This document shows, one piece after another, positions 57,499-64,000 of a stretch of 64,000 nucleotides of DNA. Positions within the stretch are counted from its first letter, which is position 1. Every line of letters starts with the position of its first letter. The notes beneath the pieces were generated by a model, which saw only the letters and a program-made list of their open reading frames with translations, did no database searches and had not been told where the DNA came from. The stretch comes from Oxytricha trifallax. Lineage: Eukaryota > Ciliophora > Spirotrichea > Sporadotrichida > Oxytrichidae. The stretch covers positions 1 to 64,000 of the forward strand of contig ARYC01001087.1 in NCBI GenBank assembly GCA_000711775.1. The letters are read 5' to 3'. The position numbers and the translations under genes are program-made.

Positions 57499-58095
57499 TA
57501 CGCTTATTATAAAAATATTTAATATAAGCGCAGTAATTTTGGTTCAGAAACTATGAGCTTTACATAAAACTAACATTACATATTAGAGCATCTAGATAGC
57601 TTTCAAAAAGCTATTTACTACTAATAGAAGGCCTAGTTGTTCTTTTTATAAATTATGATGCAGTTTATTAGATTACCTTCTCATTTGTTAAGACATCTTG
57701 ATTCTTATTTAGCTTATTTAAGAATTGAACTTATATTAACTTATTTTTTTTTCATTTATTCAGTTGTCTAAGGTGAAGAAAAGGGATATCAAATCCTAAA
57801 CGGGGGACTTATTCATGTTAACATAAGTTGTTTTTGCTCTGAATTTGAATAGTAAAGCGTTATTGGAGTATAATTGTAAAATTTTGTTTGTTTTTTATAC
57901 ATATTATAGGAATTAAATAGGTATTCTCCAATATTGTAGAAATTATTTTATAATAATCAATTTGAATTTAATTTTAAAAAAGTTTAGTAGACTATCAAAT
58001 CTTAATTATAATAGAAATTCAGTATGGTTGAAAAAGAAGAGGCTAGTTATTTCAAAATTAATATTAAATATTAGAAATATAAGCGCGAAGATTGA
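57499..58095 (+). CDS. Unrecognised frame, 198 codons
   Basis: Open from a TGA at 57,496 to TGA at 58,093: SNFGSETMSFTQNQHYILEH, LDSFQKAIYYQQKAQLFFLQ, MQFIRLPSHLLRHLDSYLAY, VVQGEEKGYQILNGGLIHVN, ISCFCSEFEQQSVIGVQL and SMVEKEEASYFKINIKYQK. One hydrophobic segment (LILTYFFFIYSVV). The phase stays readable past the stop to about 58,216. Probably the same gene as the preceding frame after a phase change. No family recognised. Confidence 0.45.
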
Positions 58096-58216
58096 GATAT
58101 AGATTACTAAAATTGGAAAATTGAGTTATATGTTATTATTCATAAGTTCAATCTTCAGAATTATCATTAAAATTAATAGAGATAAAGAATATTAATAGAG
58201 TAACATTAATTATGAA

Positions 58217-59511
58217 ATCATAAATTCATATTTTCTATAGTATTATTTAAATTAGTAGAGAGCGTTGTTATATTTTATAAAAAATATACGATTTCTTTAA
58301 TTTAGTTTATCATAATTTCCTTATTGCATCCCAAATTTAGCGGGTTATTTTTGAAAATATATTAATAAAAATACTATATTATAATTTAATTAATTATCTT
58401 TTCAAATTATACAAAATTACCATTTTACGTTTGAAAATGCGATTATAATTTTCTGATATAATAAAACATTCGAAAGTTAGTTGATATATCATTCGACAGA
58501 GACGCTGGAACATATTAAAATAACTTGATTTTTAAAATAATTTCAAATTTTCTGCTATACCTAAAATATAAAAATGACACCAGAATAAAGCTACTGAAAA
58601 ATGAAATAAAATTTAAAATTTATGATAGAAAAGGAAATCCTAATAATCTAAGTATGTTAGGATCTCTACAATCTTATCAGTGACTAATATTTAATTTTTA
58701 TATAAATTGATTTTAAAGTCTTAGATTTATTTTATTTTATAAAATTAATGAAAAAAATGTTATGTAAATTAATTTATACAGTTTGAGAAATCTTTGAGTG
58801 AGATCAAAAGATATGGTAAATAATTAGATAAAATGATTTAGAAGAGAATATATGGAGTAATTAATTATTTACACAAATACTATAACAAATAAATATAGAT
58901 ATGGAGGGCTCACGATTAATTAATTGAAAAATTATTTAAAATATTGTTAAGTGAGTTTTTTGCATTTGTTTTGCTTTACTATTACAATAAACAAAATTAT
59001 TAATAAATTTGTTAACCGTGAAATCATATTTTCACAAATTAATAATTATTTTTATTTTCATTATGGAGAGCATCAAATGAAAAATTATATTAATTAGTTT
59101 TTAGCTTTGAAATTATTTCTGGAGATGCTAAATCAATCCAGTAAGATAGTTCAAACATATTCAGCATTCGGAACTATATCCCAAACATGTTTTTCAACAT
59201 AGATGTAAGTACAATAATAATTTTTTAATTTGTGGGATGACTTGAATTATGCAATTTCTTTAAAAGATAAAGATTGAAAACTAAATAAAAACATAGCGTA
59301 GAAATCATGTTTATAATAATAATTTGTAACTAAATAAGCAAGTTTGCAAAGTGACTTTGATCTGAGGACTAGAATAATTAGTAATAAAAAAATAATATTG
59401 ATAATTATTATTACAATTTAAAGCTCTTTGTAAATTAGTGTAGAGGCAAATGACAGCAAAATAGTTTTTAAATTTTACTTGAATATAAATAATTGTGACT
59501 ATCGAGGGCAC
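58217..59511. other. AT-rich stretch with one short conserved coding patch
   Basis: Apart from the repeat at 59,090-59,165 nothing is supported. The 66-residue minus frame at 59,311-59,511 starts from a non-ATG codon and is low-complexity. Confidence 0.35.
59090..59165 (-). repeat. Dispersed coding repeat, copy B
   Basis: The minus strand reads MFELSYWIDLASPEIISKLK. Matches copy A at 21,128-21,205 at nucleotide level (TAATTAGTTTTTAGC...GAAATTA) and at peptide level. Confidence 0.6.
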
Positions 59512-59922
59512 TCAAGCATAATTAAGATAGATGATCAAGTCCATTTTGTTTGAGACTAGTTTTATTAAATTAAAATAAAAAATTTAATATTCTATAGAAT
59601 TTGTTAATGCCTAAGTTTATTTTTAATTTCCATTCGTCGTTAACTTGACGATTTCTTGAAAATTCGATTTTGCTTCATCATAGTCCTCCATCATCAACAC
59701 TGTCTATATGGTTACTTGAATTACTCTACTATTCTGAATTATCATTTATATTAGGTGCTTAGTCTGTTGTGCTTAGTCTGTTGTGAGATAATTCTCCTTC
59801 TTGTTTGAGTTGTATTAGTGGCAGTCTTTCTCAAAGACTTCTATTTCTTTTTTTTCTTTCTCAAAGACTTCTATTGCATCAACAATGTTTTTTATATGGG
59901 TTTCTTTAATTCCATATACCTT
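59512..59922 (-). CDS. Acidic coiled-coil-like frame, 136 codons
   Basis: Minus strand, open between TGAs at 59,923 and 59,512. VYGIKETHIKNIVDAIEVFE, then a tandem in-frame repeat (EVFEKEKKEIEVFEKD), QTKHLIQMIIQNSRVIQVTI, MEDYDEAKSNFQEIVKLTTN. The peptide repeat reflects a DNA duplication of TTTCTCAAAGACTTCTATT at 59,827-59,875; a second local duplication, CTTAGTCTGTTGTG, sits at 59,759-59,784. No ATG at the edge. No family recognised. Confidence 0.5.
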
Positions 59923-60142
59923 TCACAATGACAATATGTTCTAAATGTTAGTGTGTTTGAATATTTTTTCTAGCAAATATCTCTCTTATTTTCCAAATTT
60001 TTTAGAAAGAGTAAAAGTTTTTTCTAGTTGATTGGATGAATGGCATTTGAAACGTTATTAATGTCTTAAAATCTCTTAATGGTTTATTAAGTGGAAAATA
60101 AAAATTTCTAGGTTTTGAAGGAAGGATACATTAAAGAGATGG

Positions 60143-61225
60143 TTTTTCTCACCGAGACCTCCTCCCCTCCCCTCCCCCAACGCTTTTATATAATATTTTT
60201 TTTGAAAACTCAAACATCCTGCTATTTTTTAAAAAAATAATGTTGCTTAAAAAGTTATATTGCTTGGTATCAATAAATTTCTTCACATCTCACTTTAGAT
60301 AAAGTAAATTTACTTACAAACTTATTTCAATATTTAAATATGCAAATTTTAAAAATAATTATTATTTTTATTTCTTCATGCACTCTAAGATGTCTGTTCA
60401 CTATCTGACGTACATGTCCCCATATGAAAATATATAAAATTAAAATTATTATTTTTCTAAATTGCACTTTAACAGTTGGCTAAAGCTATAAATTTTACAT
60501 TACAATTTTTATTATTCTTAAATCATTTTTATTAGACATAAATTAAATAATACCCTCATAAAGTATTTAATGTTTTTATTTATCATTTTCGATTAATAAT
60601 TTTTGGAACAATATTTTTTTAAAATATAATCAATATAATAATTGTAAATCTAAATTTAAATTGATTATAAAATAACATTTCCATTATAAAATTCGTAAAA
60701 TTAATTAATCTATTATAATTTCTCATTTAAAGTAAGATTTTAAATTCTTATATTTTTATATTTTAATTAAGAATCGTTACTGTAAATATAAATATAGAAA
60801 ATATTATATAAATAAAATAAAAATTTTATGTGATTATTCTTTTGTTATGTCAAATGAAAATAATTTAAGAAATATAAAAAAATCGTTAACTAAATTTATA
60901 GCTTTAGCCAATTGTTTAAAAGCAATATAGTAACTGTCAAATTAAATTGATGTTGATATATTTTCTATGGGGACAAGTGCATTAATAAATTGATGGAACG
61001 CATTAAAAATAATAATTTTTAGAAGATTTAGATAAGATAAAATTGTAACATATTTATATATAGTATTGTATTTAAATGGTGTGAAATTAAATTGATAAAA
61101 TAGTAATTTTCATCGTTAGGTTATATATTTTCTTCATCATTAGGGTGTTGGTTGTGCAATTCATATAAAAAAGTGTTGGGGAAGTAGGCGTTGGGGCAGG
61201 GGTAGGAGGGGATCTTGGCCAGAAT
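60143..61225. mobile_element. Older foldback element, relative of the 48.6-kb one
   Basis: The left tip TTTTTCTCACCGAGACCTCC and the right tip (complement ATTCTGGCCAAGATCCCCTCC) are diverged inverted copies. Both carry the CC(G/A)AGA(T)CC motif and a C-rich tract, as at 48.6 kb. The flanks carry AGATGG at 60,137-60,142 and 61,226-61,231, again six bases. Inner arms pair patchily, for example TTGGCTAAAGCTATAAATTT at about 60,476 with its complement near 60,890, and CATGTCCCCATA with TATGGGGACAAGTG. No gene inside. Confidence 0.8.
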
Positions 61226-61629
61226 AGATGGTCCTAAAGAACGAATTACTTGAGTTGCTTCTTTGTTAGGACTATGTTGATATCTAAGTTTACTGGGCAG
61301 ATTGTTTCACATCTTCATATTTTTTGATTACCTTTTACCTTAAATCTTCCTCATCTTTTATTTTGAATTCTGGAAAGTTTGTTTCTTGGATTGAGGATAT
61401 TTAGGTGATTATTAGTTATCATCTTCATTTACTTTACATTTTAACACACTGTCCATTTAGTTAAGGTAGAGTAGTTACTATATCTCAGTTAGATCTAGCT
61501 GATAGGATAGTAATGTATAATTCTATTAATCAAATTCTAATTGAGCGTTTCAGTCACATTCTTAGATTTTCTAAAGGTACCGAACTTCTACCTATTCCTT
61601 TTTTGGAGGTACTAGATAGGTTCGTGAAT
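61226..61629. other. Spacer between foldback and second TBE
   Basis: Moderately AT-rich; no convincing frame was fixed. Confidence 0.3.
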
Positions 61630-61710
61630 CAAAACCCCAAAACCCCTTAATGAGGTTTATAAGTGCTTTGATTTGTAGGGAATTTTTTAGGGGTTGGGGT
61701 TATTAATTAA

Positions 61711-62782
61711 ATGCGAGACAAAAATAGCAAGCTTTTGGGGTCTATTTATGATGAAGAGTATATAGATTTAGTGTTTAAACTGCGTTATGGATGTGATATG
61801 TATAGTGAATAAGTCAAACCAGTACTGAACTATAAGTCTATTGCAATGCTCTTAAAGCGTAGTCCATCAACTGTTCGCTCTCACTGCTTGAAAGCTGTGT
61901 AATTAAAGCAACAATAGCTGAATTCTTAGCCTAAGAGGAAGTCAAAGTTTCTTTAGAAGCATATTGACTATCTTATTAATGAAAAAACTTTGAAGTATTG
62001 GGCTCACTTCTCTCTCGACCAACGAGCTACTATGTTTCATCGCCAGTTCCCTGAGTTGAAGATCTCTGCCTTAGTCTATAGCCAACATCTATAAACGAAA
62101 TGGTATCTCTTACAAAGGTGTTAATCGTATCAAGAGAGTAATTGATTTCTTTCTGCCATTTTACAACAACAACTTAAATTATATTTATAATTAAATGCAG
62201 AGAGCCTAATAGAATAATAATAAGTTTATTCATGCTGATGAGGCTGTGTTTACATTCAACACTTTCATCTAGAAGTCTTGGTATAAGAGACATAGCAACA
62301 TAGAAGTATATGACTAGAAAGTCAAGGTATAAACAATGGCAATTCTTGGAGGTATTAGCGAGGATGCTGGTTTAGAAACTTATGTTATTCATCCTCGCTC
62401 TATTAAGACAGAGCAGTATATTAAGTTCTTAGAGCAGCTGAGAGAGAAGTACCCTGAATAAGAATAAGAGATTATACTGTTTGTTGATAATCTTTCAGTT
62501 CATAAGACAAAATATACAAGGAAGAGTTATGAACAACTTAGAATAACGCCAGTGTTCAACGTACCTTACAGTCCATAGTTTAATGGAATTGAATTCTACT
62601 GGGGTATACTAAAAGGTCATTATAAGAAACTGCTGCTATACCACCTGATGCATGACCTACCTATTGATACAGTCGATTTTATAAAAAATTCAGCTAAGAG
62701 AGTTGATAATTAGTTGGCATAAAAGTGTGCTAAAGAAGGGAGAGTGAATGTATATAAATAAGTTTTGTAGTTAAGTTAATGA
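61711..62782 (+). pseudogene. TBE transposase with a single-base frameshift
   Basis: ATG at 61,711 (MRDKNSKLLGSIYDEEYIDL) to TGA 62,780-62,782. It is closely similar to the intact protein at 11.6 kb, and all three catalytic positions are kept (codons at 62,237, 62,486 and 62,591; DD34E spacing). One extra T at about 62,071 (GCCTTAGTC versus the expected GCCTAGTC) shifts the phase within the DNA-binding part; otherwise the frame is clean, with TAA/TAG as Gln. The break is recent, or a sequencing error. Confidence 0.94.
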
Positions 62783-62791
62783 ATATATAAG

Positions 62792-63578
62792 TCACATTTA
62801 AAACTCTTTCGTGAGAGCTGGCTTCTCTTTCTTTTCTTCTACTTCTTGCTTCCCTCCTCCAAGGTTTCTTCTCTTGCTGCCAGCTCCAGCATCTATGTTC
62901 ATTGACTCTGGCGGCTAAATATTTGAATAAAGTCTCTTGCTAACTTCATACTTCGTCTGCGACTTTCGCTCTCTGTGAAGCTTGCTCTATTCCTTCATCA
63001 AAAAGATGCCAGTACCAGATTTTTCTAAAGAGTTAAGCTACAAATCTAACTTGAAATATAAGGGTGCTTCTGCAGCTCTGATAGCCAGCTCTCACTTATC
63101 TTGATCCCTTATTTGTCCTTATCTTCTGAAGAGATGCTGTACCTTTTCTTATGAGATTCTTGAATAATTTCTGTCAAGTAATCACCTTTAATTGTTGCAA
63201 GTATGCCAAAGAAATAGTTTCTTTCAGGTAGTTTATTTGACAACTGCTTCTTAGTAGGCAAGTACAGCGAAACCTCTGGGTCATTCATAGCATCATCATA
63301 TAAGTTAGTCACCGGATTTCTGGATAGTTTGGGATCTCTGCAAACTTTACATCTTAAGTTTTCAATGCTTTCCTCTCTTCGCAGAGTATGGCTCTTAAAA
63401 ATGAATTTTAGTACCTTCCATCGTTGGCAGGAACAAACCAACTACATAATCAAGATTAGCCACTTTGATTTCATTACCTTGCTGCACCAGGTAGCGATGC
63501 AAATCCATCCTTGCTTCTAAATCTTTGAATTAATTCTTGTGCTTGCACTATTTTCATTGCATCATTCATTGACTCCAT
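62792..63578 (-). pseudogene. TBE 22-kDa gene, frameshifted
   Basis: Starts MESMNDAMKIVQAQELIQRF at 63,578 and ends ...PALTKEFQM at TGA 62,792. The conserved core PVTNLYDDAMNDPEVSLYLP lies in the 63,109-63,441 open frame. An extra T near 63,502 and an indel near 63,316 shift the phase, and further changes lie near 63,110. The stop is nine bases from the transposase stop, the same convergent layout as in the first TBE. Confidence 0.9.
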
Positions 63579-63787
63579 CTTGTTTACAGATCTAAGAAAT
63601 GATATTCAAATTTAAGTTTATTGATTTCAATTATTTACCTCTGTAAAACTTACTATTAAATGTGGGCATCCTATAGGAGGTCAACCTCTAAGTAGGATAT
63701 GGAGAAAGTTTTGAGTACTGGTTTCAAACTTGAGAGATTGATATCAATTTCTACTGTTATAGTTCCATATTTTTAAATTTAAATTGG

Positions 63788-63950
63788 TACGTACTTAATT
63801 AGGAGCAGCTCCTAAAATGCTAGTACTTAATTAGGAGCATTAATTAATGCTAGTAATTAATTAGGAGCACCCTAATTTTAATCATAAAATCATAAAATAC
63901 CTCCTAAAGCAGTACGTACTTAATAGGTGCACCTCCTAAATCGGTACGTA
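63788..63950. repeat. Clustered TTAGGAGCA motifs in the second TBE
   Basis: At least five direct or inverted copies of TTAATTAGGAGCA / GGTGCACCTCCTAA-type sequence, interspersed with CGTACTTAATTAGGAG. They sit where the first TBE has its GGTGCTCC inverted repeat. Confidence 0.8.
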
Positions 63951-64000
63951 CTGTAATCAACTTATTATTGATAGTAAAAATGGTTACTTCCTCCCCCATA

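Larger units (their letters stand above)
61630..64000 (+). mobile_element. Second TBE, left 2.4 kb, cut by window edge
   Basis: Starts CAAAACCCCAAAACCCC, the full telomere-like tip, preceded by AAT (61,627-61,629), which would be the ANT target. Beyond the tip its terminal repeat differs from that of the 11.5-kb element (CTTAATGAGGTTTATAAGTG), so it belongs to another TBE subfamily. The transposase and 22-kDa genes are both present and both carry frameshifts. The kinase gene should follow beyond 64,000. Confidence 0.95.

Noticed and set aside
63329-63520. 63-residue plus-strand frame
   Set aside because: Shadow of the 22-kDa TBE gene on the minus strand.
1-64000. CRISPR arrays, bacterial operons, ribosome-binding sites, rRNA or tRNA genes
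   Set aside because: No regularly spaced repeats, no tRNA cloverleaf or rRNA segment was recognised by eye, and codon use and transposons are ciliate. A tRNA scan would be needed to exclude small RNA genes.

Overview
The window looks like germline (micronuclear) DNA of a spirotrich ciliate, most likely Oxytricha or a close relative such as Stylonychia. Four things point there. (1) The DNA is very AT-rich, with small GC-richer islands that read as coding fragments. (2) Recognisable coding frames use TAA and TAG as sense codons (Gln) and end at TGA. (3) Two telomere-bearing elements (TBE) are present, whose tips carry the C4A4 telomere-like sequence and whose target-site duplications are three bases of the form ANT. 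(4) Genes occur as short, often interrupted pieces, as expected of macronuclear-destined segments among germline-only DNA. With TGA the only stop, chance alone gives about one stop per 60 codons here (my estimate from base composition), so open frames of 100 codons are weak evidence. Confidence for unrecognised frames is set with that in mind.

Layout. 0.9-3.1 kb: an element with about 400-base inverted arms around an eIF4E-like remnant. 4.4-6.0 kb: decayed P450-like and YHYH-like sequence. 6.3-9.8 kb: unrecognised frames and a foldback. 10.2-10.9 kb: a coding fragment abutting a TA-flanked foldback. 11.5-15.6 kb: a complete TBE with an intact DD34E transposase and broken 22-kDa and zinc-finger/kinase genes. 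16.2-24.2 kb: unrecognised, partly broken genes and a foreign-looking GC-rich island at 21.3-21.8 kb. 25.2-26.7 kb: the C-terminus of a protein arginine methyltransferase (minus) beside a YHYH-domain gene (plus). 30.7-32.8 kb: coding remnants including a solitary TBE-type zinc-finger/kinase copy. 33.1-38.5 kb: a decayed repeat-rich, perhaps beta-helix, gene, further frames and a SecA/helicase-like remnant. 39-47.5 kb: more unrecognised frames and a GC-richer island. 48.3-50.4 kb: coding pieces around a young foldback with a C/G-tract tip. 52.7-58.1 kb: a minus-strand cluster, then plus-strand frames. 59.5-61.2 kb: an acidic coiled-coil-like frame and an older foldback relative. 61.6 kb to the end: a second TBE cut off by the window edge.

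Working together: the only multi-gene unit is the TBE. Its transposase belongs to the Tc1/mariner-like DDE group; in Oxytricha, TBE transposases are known to take part in genome rearrangement. The other genes are independent pieces. Many would join in order only after developmental DNA elimination, which this sequence alone cannot show. Single TGA codons and frame changes inside otherwise good frames are frequent. They mean either decayed germline copies or junctions where internal eliminated sequence still sits.
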